41,864 nt of DNA, from the NCBI RefSeq assembly GCF_009600885.1, contig NZ_VCLA01000047.1:1-41864 (forward strand). Reading direction: 5' to 3'. The notes beneath the pieces were generated by a model. That model was not told the DNA's origin. It ran no database searches and saw nothing but the letters and a program-made list of their open reading frames with translations. The position numbers were made by a program, and so were the translations under genes. This DNA is from Streptomyces jumonjinensis (GTDB taxonomy: Bacteria > Actinomycetota > Actinomycetes > Streptomycetales > Streptomycetaceae). Numbering within the stretch: position 1 is the first letter of the stretch; each line of letters starts with the position of its first letter. This document shows, in pieces, positions 1 through 7,486 of the stretch.

Positions 1-1095
1 CGTCGCCGACGCGGTGGAGGCGGTCCGCGCCCCGGCGGCGGGCACCCCGAGCTGCTTCAGGATCTCGTCGGAGAGCAGGTCTTCCTTGCCCTTGAGGGCG
101 TCCGCGACCTTCTGATCGGTGGGGAACACCATCTCGGCCGCGATGTTGTCCTGCACGATCCGGGCGAGATTGTCCAGAGCGACGAATATCGGGTCACTGG
201 GCGTCTCGACGGTCGGCAGGTCGATCAGGTGGGTGGCGACCTTGGCCGCGTTCATGCACCGCTTGATGATGATCGAAGCCTGGTTCAGATCGGCGGTCGT
301 CCAGATCGACAGCACGACCGTGTACAGGTCCTTCCACGCCGCCTCTCCGATCTGGGCCCGCCACCGGTTCATGACGCCTTCCACACCGGAGATCTGGGCC
401 GCCGCCGCATGCGTCATGTTCGTACGGATGCTGGGGTACACCTTGGCCGAGAAGTCCGCGAACGACGCCATGTCGAATGTCTTGCTCCGCACGGAAGCCT
501 GGATGAACGCGACCGCCTCATCCAGGACCTTTCCGCAGGAAGTCACCAGCTCCGGCGGCAGATTCGCCTTGTCGAGCTGCTGGCGGGCGTTGATGAGCGT
601 GGCGGCGTAGTCCTGAAGCGGGGTGATCCAGCCGTCCGTCGCGGGCCCCTTGAACGCGACCATCTTCAGGTCGTGCGGGTCGATGCGGCTGCCGATGGGG
701 AGGTTGGGCACCTTGTCGCTCAGATACGGAGCCATGACCGAGAAGATCCCCAGAGGCACATGGCTGATCGACTTCGCCAGCTCGAAGATCTCGCCGACGG
801 GGTTGACGGTCTCCAGCTGCTTTCCGTCGTGTATGAGGGTGAACTTGCCGCCCTTGGCGTCATTCTGGACGACGACGACCGGGCTCAGGCGCTTGATCAG
901 GTCGGACTTGAGCGTGGCATAGTTTGTGCGCATACCGGCGTTGACGGCGCGTATCGCGGCGCGTGCCTGCGTCTCGGCGGCCGTCTCGGCCGTGGCCGCC
1001 TGAGCGGTGGCGGCGGATGCCTGGGTGGCGCTGCCCAGGAGGGTTACGGCGCTGACTGCGGAAGCGCCGCCGATGAAACCTCTTCGTGTGGCCAT
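1..1095 (-). CDS. Tat-exported protein of unknown function (3' end beyond window)
   Basis: The reading frame is open from an ATG at 1095 through 365 codons to the left edge without a stop, so the C-terminus is missing. The start is preceded by a good ribosome site (GAAGGGAAG). The first 30 residues are a twin-arginine signal peptide: TRRGFIGG, a short hydrophobic stretch, then a cleavage-like ASA at about residues 27-29. The mature part is alanine-rich and looks largely alpha-helical; it has two cysteines and no motif that I recognise. Its function is unknown. It lies about 200 bp downstream of, and in the same direction as, the isochorismatase-like gene, so co-transcription is possible but not shown. 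Codon use is slightly less GC-extreme than in the housekeeping genes to the right. Confidence 0.8.
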   Translation of the reverse strand, partial: MATRRGFIGGASAVSAVTLLGSATQASAATAQAATAETAAETQARAAIRAVNAGMRTNYATLKSDLIKRLSPVVVVQNDAKGGKFTLIHDGKQLETVNPVGEIFELAKSISHVPLGIFSVMAPYLSDKVPNLPIGSRIDPHDLKMVAFKGPATDGWITPLQDYAATLINARQQLDKANLPPELVTSCGKVLDEAVAFIQASVRSKTFDMASFADFSAKVYPSIRTNMTHAAAAQISGVEGVMNRWRAQIGEAAWKDLYTVVLSIWTTADLNQASIIIKRCMNAAKVATHLIDLPTVETPSDPIFVALDNLARIVQDNIAAEMVFPTDQKVADALKGKEDLLSDEILKQLGVPAAGARTASTASAT

Positions 1096-1297
1096 TGTCT
1101 TCCCTTCCGTCTTCGTTTGAAAGGCGTGTGCTCTGCCATTGCGTGGGGGGGCATTGCAGGGGTCTATTCCGTGGGGGATGGGGAAATGCATGCGGGCGGC
1201 TATGGGGTCCAGCCCGCGAGTTGCACGGGATCGCGCATGGGCAAGCGGAAATATCCGGTGGGGTGGAGAAGCGCTTGCGGCCGTGGTGTGCGCGAAC

Positions 1298-1888
1298 TCA
1301 GACCAGGGACTTCTCGGACGGGACGACGACCCCGTAGAGGTCGGCGATCGTCGCGAGCGCACTGTGGTGGATCTGGCACGCGTGCAGCTCGGTGCCCGCC
1401 GACGGCAGAGACCGTGTCGCGCAGGCGTCGGCGACCACCGTGGGCCGGTTCCCGCGGAGGAACGCACCCTGCGCGGTGAACGCCACGCACATGTGCGTCA
1501 TGAACCCCGCGACGATGACATCCTTGTGACCTGCGGCATCGACATGCTCACCGAGATCGGTGTCAAGGAACGCGTTCGGCGCTTGCTTGACCACGACCGG
1601 CTCGCCCGCGATCGGCGCCACGCTCGGGTGGATCTGGCCGATCTCCGCTCGGATGTCGTACGGGGTGCCCTCGCCGCCGTCGTTGATGACGTGGATGACC
1701 TTCGTGCCGGCCGCCCGGGCCCTTCGCAGCAGTGCGGCGGCGGAGTCGAGCGCATCCCGCCAGCCGTAAAGCTCCATCACGCCATGGACATAGGTGTTCT
1801 GATAGTCGATCAGGATCAGGGTCGCGTCGGCAAGGGACGCGGGCGTGTCATCGAAGCCATTGAGTTCACGCAGCGTCGTCGTAGGCAT
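1298..1888 (-). CDS. isochorismatase-family cysteine hydrolase
   Basis: A 196-residue alpha/beta hydrolase of the isochorismatase-like (cysteine hydrolase) superfamily. The catalytic triad is visible: Asp28 in LIDYQN, Lys101 in VVKQAPNAF and Cys134 in FMTHMCV, in the usual order and at the usual spacing for a family of 180-210 residues. Members hydrolyse amides or vinyl ethers (nicotinamide, isochorismate, N-carbamoylsarcosine, ureidoacrylate). Nothing here fixes the substrate. The ATG at 1888 has an AGGTGG-type ribosome site. The gene is divergent from the GlxA-type regulator at 2004, an arrangement common for isochorismatase-like hydrolases controlled by a DJ-1/AraC regulator, so control by that neighbour is likely. 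Confidence 0.88.
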   Translation of the reverse strand: MPTTTLRELNGFDDTPASLADATLILIDYQNTYVHGVMELYGWRDALDSAAALLRRARAAGTKVIHVINDGGEGTPYDIRAEIGQIHPSVAPIAGEPVVVKQAPNAFLDTDLGEHVDAAGHKDVIVAGFMTHMCVAFTAQGAFLRGNRPTVVADACATRSLPSAGTELHACQIHHSALATIADLYGVVVPSEKSLV

Positions 1889-1920
1889 GGAAGTGCCACC
1901 TCAAGTCTTGTGCCAGGATG

Positions 1921-1949
1921 CGCAGTTCACGTCGTCGCGGTGAGCTGCG
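1921..1949. promoter_or_regulatory. inverted repeat in the divergent promoter region
   Basis: CGCAGTTCAC (1921-1930) and GTGAGCTGCG (1940-1949) are complementary at nine of ten positions around a 9-nt spacer. They lie between the divergent hydrolase and GlxA-type regulator genes. This suits an operator for the AraC-type regulator, but that is inference. Confidence 0.35.
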
Positions 1950-1967
1950 AGTAGAACGCTAATCCGA

Positions 1968-1997
1968 CTGACGCGTGTCAACAATGGCATCTAGCAT
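1968..1997 (+). promoter_or_regulatory. candidate promoter of a leaderless transcript (GlxA-type gene)
   Basis: CTGACG (1968-1973), an 18-nt spacer, then TAGCAT (1992-1997). Exactly 6 nt separate the -10 hexamer from the ATG at 2004 and there is no Shine-Dalgarno sequence, so transcription would begin at or next to the start codon. Confidence 0.4.
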
Positions 1998-2003
1998 GCA
2001 GAT

Positions 2004-3017
2004 ATGGACATTACTTTTGCGCCCATGGGCCCCCTTAGACGGCTGATCGTGATCGTTCTCTTCGATGGCGTCGACCTGCTGGACGTCACCGGGCCGCCGG
2101 AAGTGTTCTCCCTGGTCCAGCGCGAGACCTGTGAGGTGACGAGTTATCAGATCGCCCTGGCGGCAGAGACCTTGGACCCGGTGACCACCTCGGCCGGGGT
2201 GCGGGTCCTCCCCGACATCACCTTCCGCGAGGCGTCCACGAGGAGTATCGACACCCTGCTGGTGCCCGGCTCGGTCGAGGTCGACAGCGAGGGCCGGGTG
2301 CACGCCCTCGCCGACCCGGTGGTGGTCGACTGGGTGAAGACGCTCGCCACAAGGACACGCCGGATCACATCCGTCTGCGTCGGAGCGCACATCCTGGCCG
2401 CCGCCGGGCTGCTCGACGGCAAGCGCGCCACCACCCACTGGTCGACCGCACAGCAACTCGCCGCCGACCACCCGATGGTCGAGGTCGACGCCGACCCGAT
2501 CTTCATCCGGGAAGGCGATGTATGGACCGGCGCGGGGATCAGCGCCTGCCTGGATCTGTCGCTCGCCCTGGTCGCCGACGACTTCGGCGAGACCGTCGCG
2601 CTGCGCGTCGCCCGGCAGCTCGTGATGTATCTGAAGCGGCCGAGTGGGCAGAGTCAGTTCAGCGTCCCCCTGGAGCCCGTCTCCATGACACGGCGCGTCG
2701 AGGACCTGCGCCACTACGTCATGCGTCACATCAGCGATCAGCTCACCGCCGCGGACATCGCCGCGTACGCCCATGTCGGCGAGCGGCAGCTCGCCCGGAT
2801 CTTCAAGTCCGAGCTCGGGACGACCCCGGCCGCGTACATCGAGTCGGCCCGTGTCGAGGCGGCGCGCAACCAACTCGAAGCCACCGATGTCACTCTTGAG
2901 CGGATCGCGTCCACCTGCGGGTTCGGCACGACCGACACCCTCATCCGGGCGTTCCGCCGACAGCTGGACACGACGCCGACGGAGTATCGGCGTCGGTTCC
3001 GAGCCGGCTCCCGCTGA
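2004..3017 (+). CDS. GlxA-family transcriptional regulator (DJ-1/PfpI + AraC HTH)
   Basis: A 337-residue protein with an N-terminal DJ-1/PfpI (class I glutamine amidotransferase-like) domain, about residues 12-190, and a C-terminal AraC/XylS double helix-turn-helix, about residues 225-330. The nucleophile-elbow cysteine is kept (Cys125 in SVCVGAHI). Proteins of this design sense a small molecule with the DJ-1-like domain and activate or repress nearby genes. The ATG at 2004 has no ribosome site but lies 6 nt after a -10-like TAGCAT, so a leaderless mRNA is likely. An internal ATG at 2025 is a less likely start. It is divergent from the isochorismatase-like hydrolase, its probable target. Confidence 0.9.
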   Translation: MDITFAPMGPLRRLIVIVLFDGVDLLDVTGPPEVFSLVQRETCEVTSYQIALAAETLDPVTTSAGVRVLPDITFREASTRSIDTLLVPGSVEVDSEGRVHALADPVVVDWVKTLATRTRRITSVCVGAHILAAAGLLDGKRATTHWSTAQQLAADHPMVEVDADPIFIREGDVWTGAGISACLDLSLALVADDFGETVALRVARQLVMYLKRPSGQSQFSVPLEPVSMTRRVEDLRHYVMRHISDQLTAADIAAYAHVGERQLARIFKSELGTTPAAYIESARVEAARNQLEATDVTLERIASTCGFGTTDTLIRAFRRQLDTTPTEYRRRFRAGSR

Positions 3018-3199
3018 GATAAGGAGACCGCCTCATCGCGGCCCGGCCGGCCGCCTCCGGCTGCCGGGCCCGCGCGGCCACCCTCTGCCGGGCCTGCGTC
3101 GCCCCCAGCCGGGTCGCCACGCCCGCCCCCGCCCGGCCAGGCCCAGCCACCCGACGGCACAGGGTGCCCGTCCCGGTGCCCCGGCGTCCCGGCGCGGCG

Positions 3200-3205
3200 T
3201 ACGCT
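3200..3205 (+). promoter_or_regulatory. candidate -10 element (TACGCT) just before the PPOX gene
   Basis: TACGCT ends 6 nt before the ATG at 3212, and no Shine-Dalgarno sequence precedes that ATG. The spacing fits leaderless transcription. A matching -35 is weak. Confidence 0.35.
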
Positions 3206-3211
3206 CGCGGA

Positions 3212-3604
3212 ATGACCGCCGACGACTTCGCCGCCGCCAAGTACATCAGCCTGACCACCTTCCGTAAGAACGGCACTCCGGTCGCAACCCCCGTCTGGTT
3301 CGCCCAGGACGGCGGAAAACTGTATGTGTGGACCAACAGCGACTCCTGGAAGGTCAAGCGGCTGCGCCATGACAACCGGGTGACGGTGACCGTGTGCGAC
3401 ATCCGCGGAAACATCGCCGAGGGCGCGGTGAGCGCCTCGGGCACGGCGGAGCTGCTCGACGACGCCGTCGCGGTCCGCCGGCTGCTGGTCCGTAAGTACA
3501 CCTGGCAGTTCTGGCTGGTGGACTGGCCCGCCGCCCTCGTACGACGGGGGAAGCGCCCCCACACCGCCATCGCGGTGACCCTCTCGGGCGACGCTCCGCG
3601 GTAG
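3212..3604 (+). CDS. PPOX-class F420-dependent enzyme (split-barrel flavin/deazaflavin fold)
   Basis: A 130-residue protein of the pyridoxamine-5'-phosphate-oxidase-like split-barrel family. It opens with the typical YISLTTFRKNGTPVATPVWF strand pair, followed by LYVWTNSDSWKVKRLRHD and a charged KYTW segment. Small actinobacterial members of this group bind coenzyme F420, or FMN or heme. F420 use is inferred from family and phylum, not from a specific residue. The ATG at 3212 was chosen because the conserved fold begins there and a -10-like hexamer stands just upstream. An upstream in-frame ATG at 3164 would add an unconserved proline/arginine-rich leader. The gene stands alone between the GlxA-type regulator and the pyrimidine operon, and its substrate is unknown. 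Confidence 0.85.
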   Translation: MTADDFAAAKYISLTTFRKNGTPVATPVWFAQDGGKLYVWTNSDSWKVKRLRHDNRVTVTVCDIRGNIAEGAVSASGTAELLDDAVAVRRLLVRKYTWQFWLVDWPAALVRRGKRPHTAIAVTLSGDAPR

Positions 3605-3685
3605 CCCCCTGTCCACCGCCCGGGTGAAACAAGATCGAATGCGTAGGTTCGCGGCGATGGTCTTGCCCCAGTGTGTGACGGGGCT

Positions 3686-3724
3686 TACGTTCTCTCTCTA
3701 CGTACCGCGTCTACGTGCGTAGAG
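3686..3724 (+). promoter_or_regulatory. candidate operator: three phased TACGT boxes plus inverted repeat
   Basis: TACGT occurs at 3686-3690, 3699-3703 and 3712-3716, each exactly 13 nt after the previous one. The last two lie inside an inverted repeat, CTCTACG (3696-3702) and CGTAGAG (3718-3724). The block stands 30-70 bp before the first gene of the pyrimidine/hydantoin operon. Regular spacing plus dyad symmetry suggests a transcription factor site; the factor is unknown. Confidence 0.45.
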
Positions 3725-3754
3725 GCTCGCTGACGCCCGGCCCAAGGAGCAGCC

Positions 3755-4597
3755 ATGGCCCATGTCGTACGCGCCGCGCTCGTCCAGGCGACCTGGACGG
3801 GCGACACCGAATCCATGATCGCCAAACATGAGGAGCACGCCCGTGCGGCGGCCCGCCAGGGCGCCCGGGTCATCGGCTTCCAAGAGGTCTTCAACGCGCC
3901 GTACTTCTGCCAGGTCCAGGAGCCCGAGCACTACCGCTGGGCCGAGCCGGTGCCCGACGGCCCCACCGTCCAGCGGATGCGGGAGCTCGCCCGGGAGACC
4001 GGCATGGTGATCGTCGCGCCGGTGTTCGAGATCGAGGGCGCGGGCTTCTACTACAACACCGCCGCCGTCATCGACGCCGACGGCTCCTATCTCGGCAAAT
4101 ACCGCAAGCACCATATTCCGCAGGTCAAAGGCTTCTGGGAGAAGTACTACTTCAGGCCGGGCAACGCGGGCTGGCCCGTCTTCGACACCGCGGTCGGCAA
4201 GATCGGCGTCTATATCTGCTACGACCGCCACTTCCCGGAGGGCTGGCGGCAACTCGGGCTCCAGGGAGCCCAGCTGGTCTACAACCCCTCCGCCACCTCG
4301 CGCGGACTCTCCGCCTACCTCTGGCAGTTGGAACAGCCCGCGGCGGCCGTCGCCAACGAGTACTTCATCGCCGCCATCAACCGCGTCGGCCAGGAGGAGT
4401 ACGGCGACAACGACTTCTACGGCACCAGCTACTTCGTCGACCCCCGGGGACAGCTCGTCGGCGAGCCGGCCGGCGACAAGGCCGAGGAACTCCTCGTGCG
4501 CGACCTGGACTTCGATCTCATCGACACCGTGCGGCAGCAGTGGGCCTTCTACCGCGACCGGCGCCCCGACGCCTATGAGGGGCTGGTGCTGCCGTGA
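3755..4597 (+). CDS. nitrilase-superfamily amidohydrolase (beta-ureidopropionase type)
   Basis: A 280-residue carbon-nitrogen hydrolase with the complete Glu-Lys-Cys triad: Glu44 (GFQEVFNAPYF), Lys118 (KYRKHHIPQ) and Cys155 (VYICYDRHFPE). These motifs are typical of the N-carbamoyl-beta-alanine / N-carbamoylputrescine amidohydrolase branch. With a dihydropyrimidinase and an aminotransferase downstream, the best reading is the third step of reductive pyrimidine catabolism: N-carbamoyl-beta-alanine to beta-alanine, CO2 and ammonia. A D-carbamoylase role in hydantoin use cannot be excluded. It has an AAGGAG ribosome site before the ATG. Its stop overlaps the next start as GTGA, so the two genes are translationally coupled. 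Confidence 0.88.
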   Translation: MAHVVRAALVQATWTGDTESMIAKHEEHARAAARQGARVIGFQEVFNAPYFCQVQEPEHYRWAEPVPDGPTVQRMRELARETGMVIVAPVFEIEGAGFYYNTAAVIDADGSYLGKYRKHHIPQVKGFWEKYYFRPGNAGWPVFDTAVGKIGVYICYDRHFPEGWRQLGLQGAQLVYNPSATSRGLSAYLWQLEQPAAAVANEYFIAAINRVGQEEYGDNDFYGTSYFVDPRGQLVGEPAGDKAEELLVRDLDFDLIDTVRQQWAFYRDRRPDAYEGLVLP

Positions 4598-5871
4598 CCC
4601 TCCACGACCGGCACCGGGCCGTCATCCCCGACTGGGCGGCCCTCTACTACCGGCGGCCCATCGAGCTCACCCACGGCGAGGGCCGCCATGTCTGGGACGC
4701 GGACGGCAACCGCTATCTCGACTTCTTCGGCGGCATCCTCACCACCATGACCGCCCACGCGCTCCCCGAGGTCACCAAGGCCGTCGCGGAACAGGCCGGA
4801 CGGATCATCCACTCGTCCACCCTCTATCTCAACCGCCCGATGATCGAGCTCGCCGAGCGGGTCGCCGCCCTCTCCGGCATCCCCGACGCCCGGGTCTTCT
4901 TCACCACGTCCGGCACCGAGGCCAATGACACCGCCCTGCTGCTGGCCACCGCCTACCGGCGCTCCAACCAGGTGCTGGCGATGCGCAACAGCTACCACGG
5001 CCGGTCCTTCTCGGCCGTCTCCATCACCGGCAACCGCGCCTGGTCGCCCACCAGCCTCTCCCCGCTCCAGACGCTCTACGTCCACGGCGGGGTCCGCGGC
5101 CGGGGCCCCTACGCCCAGCTCTCCGACGAGCGGTTCATCGAGGCGTGCGTCGCCGATCTGGAGGATCTCCTCGGCCATACCCGCGAGGCCGCGGCCCTGA
5201 TCGCCGAACCCGTCCAGGGCGTCGGCGGATTCACCTCCCCGCCCGACGGGCTCTTCGCCGCCTTCCGCGAGGTGCTCTCCCGGCACGGGGTGCTCTGGAT
5301 CTCCGATGAGGTGCAGACCGGCTGGGGGCGCACCGGCGACCACTTCTGGGGCTGGCAGGCCCATGACGGCAACGGCCCGCCCGACATCCTCACCTTCGCC
5401 AAGGGCATCGGCAACGGCATGTCCATCGGCGGAGTCGTCGCCCCCGCCGCGATCATGAACTGTCTCGACGCCAACTCCATCTCGACCTTCGGCGGCTCCC
5501 CCGTCACCATGGCCGCCGGTCTCGCCAACCTCACCTATCTGCTGGAGCACGACCTCCAGGGCAACGCCCGCCGGGTCGGCGGGCTGCTGATCGAGCGGCT
5601 GCGCGCGATCACCGCCGGGACGCCGGTGGTACGGGAGGTACGCGGCCGGGGGCTGATGATCGGCGTCGAACTGGTCGTACCGGGCACCGACGAGGCGAAC
5701 CCCGAGGCGGCGTCGGCGGTACTGGAGGCCGCCCGCGCGGGCGGACTGCTGATCGGCAAGGGCGGCGGCCACGACACCAGCGTGCTCCGCATCGCCCCGC
5801 CGCTCACCCTGACCGTCGCCGAGGCCGAAGAAGGCGCGTCGATCCTCGAAGAAGCCCTGCGCGAGGTCTGA
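4594..5871 (+). CDS. class III PLP-dependent aminotransferase (beta-alanine type)
   Basis: A 425-residue fold-type I class III aminotransferase. Visible features are the substrate/cofactor segment FFTTSGTEANDTALLLA, the HGRSFSAVSITGN region, the aspartate-containing WISDEVQTGWGRTG motif and the Schiff-base lysine Lys270 in ILTFAKGIGNG. The family includes AGXT2-like and beta-alanine:pyruvate aminotransferases. Given the flanking genes it probably converts beta-alanine (or beta-aminoisobutyrate) to malonate semialdehyde. The GTG start at 4594 overlaps the upstream stop in GTGA. A 132-bp gap with tandem repeats follows, so expression of the downstream half of the operon may differ. Confidence 0.9.
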   Translation: MTLHDRHRAVIPDWAALYYRRPIELTHGEGRHVWDADGNRYLDFFGGILTTMTAHALPEVTKAVAEQAGRIIHSSTLYLNRPMIELAERVAALSGIPDARVFFTTSGTEANDTALLLATAYRRSNQVLAMRNSYHGRSFSAVSITGNRAWSPTSLSPLQTLYVHGGVRGRGPYAQLSDERFIEACVADLEDLLGHTREAAALIAEPVQGVGGFTSPPDGLFAAFREVLSRHGVLWISDEVQTGWGRTGDHFWGWQAHDGNGPPDILTFAKGIGNGMSIGGVVAPAAIMNCLDANSISTFGGSPVTMAAGLANLTYLLEHDLQGNARRVGGLLIERLRAITAGTPVVREVRGRGLMIGVELVVPGTDEANPEAASAVLEAARAGGLLIGKGGGHDTSVLRIAPPLTLTVAEAEEGASILEEALREV

Positions 5872-5884
5872 AGGCCGCCCGCCC

Positions 5885-5942
5885 GGATCGAGCCCGGCCC
5901 GGATCGAGCCCGGCCCGGATCGAGCCCGGCCCGGCCCGATCC
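5885..5942. repeat. three tandem 16-bp repeats with hairpin potential inside the operon
   Basis: GGATCGAGCCCGGCCC is present three times without a gap (5885-5900, 5901-5916, 5917-5932) and is followed by GGCCCGATCC, which can fold back on GGATCGAGCC of the last copy with one mismatch. It lies between the aminotransferase and dihydropyrimidinase genes, where it could attenuate transcription or protect an mRNA end. This role is inferred. Confidence 0.6.
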
Positions 5943-6003
5943 GATCCGGGCCAGGGGCCCGATGACCAGTCTTTCCGTACGTATGAGAGGGAGCGTCCCA
6001 GCA

Positions 6004-7410
6004 ATGAGCAGCGCCCGCACCCTGATCCGCGGTGGTCTGGTCATCACCGCGGCGGACGAGATCCACGCGGATGTGTTGACCGAGGACGGCAGGATCGCCG
6101 CCCTCGCCGCGCACGGCTCCGCCGCCGCCGAGTCCTGGACCGCGGACCGGGTCATCGACGCCACCGGCCGCTATGTCATCCCGGGCGGCGTCGACGCGCA
6201 CACCCATATGGAGCTGCCCTTCGGCGGCACCTCCGCCTCCGACACCTTCGAGACCGGCACCCGCGCCGCCGCCTGGGGCGGCACCACCACCATCGTGGAC
6301 TTCGCCGTGCAGTCCGTCGGGCACTCGCTCCGCGCGGGCCTGGACGCCTGGTACGCCAAGGCGGACGGCGTGTGCGCCGTCGACTACGGCTTCCATATGA
6401 TCCTCTCCGACGTCGACGAGCGGTCGCTCAAGGAGATGGACCGGCTGGTGGAGGAGGGCGTCACCTCCTTCAAGCTCTTCATGGCGTACCCCGGGGTCTT
6501 CTACAGCGACGACGGCCGGATCCTGCGGGCCATGCAGCGCTCCGCCCGCAACGGCGGGCTGATCATGATGCACGCGGAGAACGGGATCGCCATCGACGTC
6601 CTGGTGGAGCAGGCGCTCGCCGAGGGCCGCACCGACCCCCGCTACCACGGAGAGGTCCGCAAGGTCGTGCTCGAAGCCGAGGCGACCCATCGCGCCATCC
6701 AGCTGGCCCGGGTCGCCGGAGCCCCGCTCTATGTCGTCCATGTCTCCGCCGACGAGGCCGTCGCCGAGATCACCGCGGCCCGCGACAAGGGGCTGAACGT
6801 CTTCGGCGAGACCTGTCCGCAGTATCTCTTCCTCTCCACCGACCAGCTCGCCGAGCCGGACTTCGAGGGCGCGAAGTATGTGTGCAGTACGCCCCTGAGG
6901 CCCAAGGAGCACCAGGCGGCGCTCTGGCGGGGGCTGCGGACCAATGACCTCCAGGTGGTCTCCACCGACCACTGCCCGTTCTGCTTCACCGGGCAGAAGG
7001 AGCTGGGCCGGGGCGACTTCTCCAAGATCCCCAATGGGCTGCCGGGGGTGGAGAACCGGATGGACCTCCTCCATCAGGCCGTCCTGGACGGTCATCTCAC
7101 CCGCCGCCGCTGGATCGAGATCGCCTGCGCCACCCCGGCCCGGATGTTCGGCCTCTATCCGAGGAAGGGCACCATCGCACCGGGCGCGGACGCCGACATC
7201 GTGATCTACGATCCGCACGCCGAGCAGACCCTCTCCGTGACCACCCATCATATGAACGTCGACTACAACGCCTACGAGGGCAGAAGGATCACCGGCCAGG
7301 TGGAGACCGTCCTCTCCCGCGGTGAGGTCGTCATCGACCAGCGCACCTACACCGGCCGGGCCGGGCACGGCCGGTACATCCCGCGCGGCACCTGTCAGTA
7401 CCTCGTCTGA
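6004..7410 (+). CDS. hydA: dihydropyrimidinase (D-hydantoinase)
   Basis: A 468-residue cyclic amidohydrolase with the full dinuclear metal site of dihydropyrimidinases: His66 and His68 (GVDAHTHMELPFGG), carboxylated Lys157 (SFKLFMAYPG), His190 (IMMHAENG), His246 (YVVHVSAD) and Asp322 (STDHCPF). The C-terminal LYPRKGTIAPGADADIVIYD segment is also typical. It opens 5,6-dihydrouracil/-thymine, or 5-substituted hydantoins, to the N-carbamoyl acid used by the amidohydrolase encoded at 3755. The ATG at 6004 has GAGAGGGAG upstream and the conserved fold starts there; an earlier in-frame ATG at 5962 is less likely. Confidence 0.93.
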   Translation: MSSARTLIRGGLVITAADEIHADVLTEDGRIAALAAHGSAAAESWTADRVIDATGRYVIPGGVDAHTHMELPFGGTSASDTFETGTRAAAWGGTTTIVDFAVQSVGHSLRAGLDAWYAKADGVCAVDYGFHMILSDVDERSLKEMDRLVEEGVTSFKLFMAYPGVFYSDDGRILRAMQRSARNGGLIMMHAENGIAIDVLVEQALAEGRTDPRYHGEVRKVVLEAEATHRAIQLARVAGAPLYVVHVSADEAVAEITAARDKGLNVFGETCPQYLFLSTDQLAEPDFEGAKYVCSTPLRPKEHQAALWRGLRTNDLQVVSTDHCPFCFTGQKELGRGDFSKIPNGLPGVENRMDLLHQAVLDGHLTRRRWIEIACATPARMFGLYPRKGTIAPGADADIVIYDPHAEQTLSVTTHHMNVDYNAYEGRRITGQVETVLSRGEVVIDQRTYTGRAGHGRYIPRGTCQYLV

Positions 7411-7486
7411 ACGTCGTCCGAACGTCGTCCGAACCTTCGAAAACCGCGCCCGGCCGAGCAGTTGAGAGAGTGAGTGAGTGAGGCCC

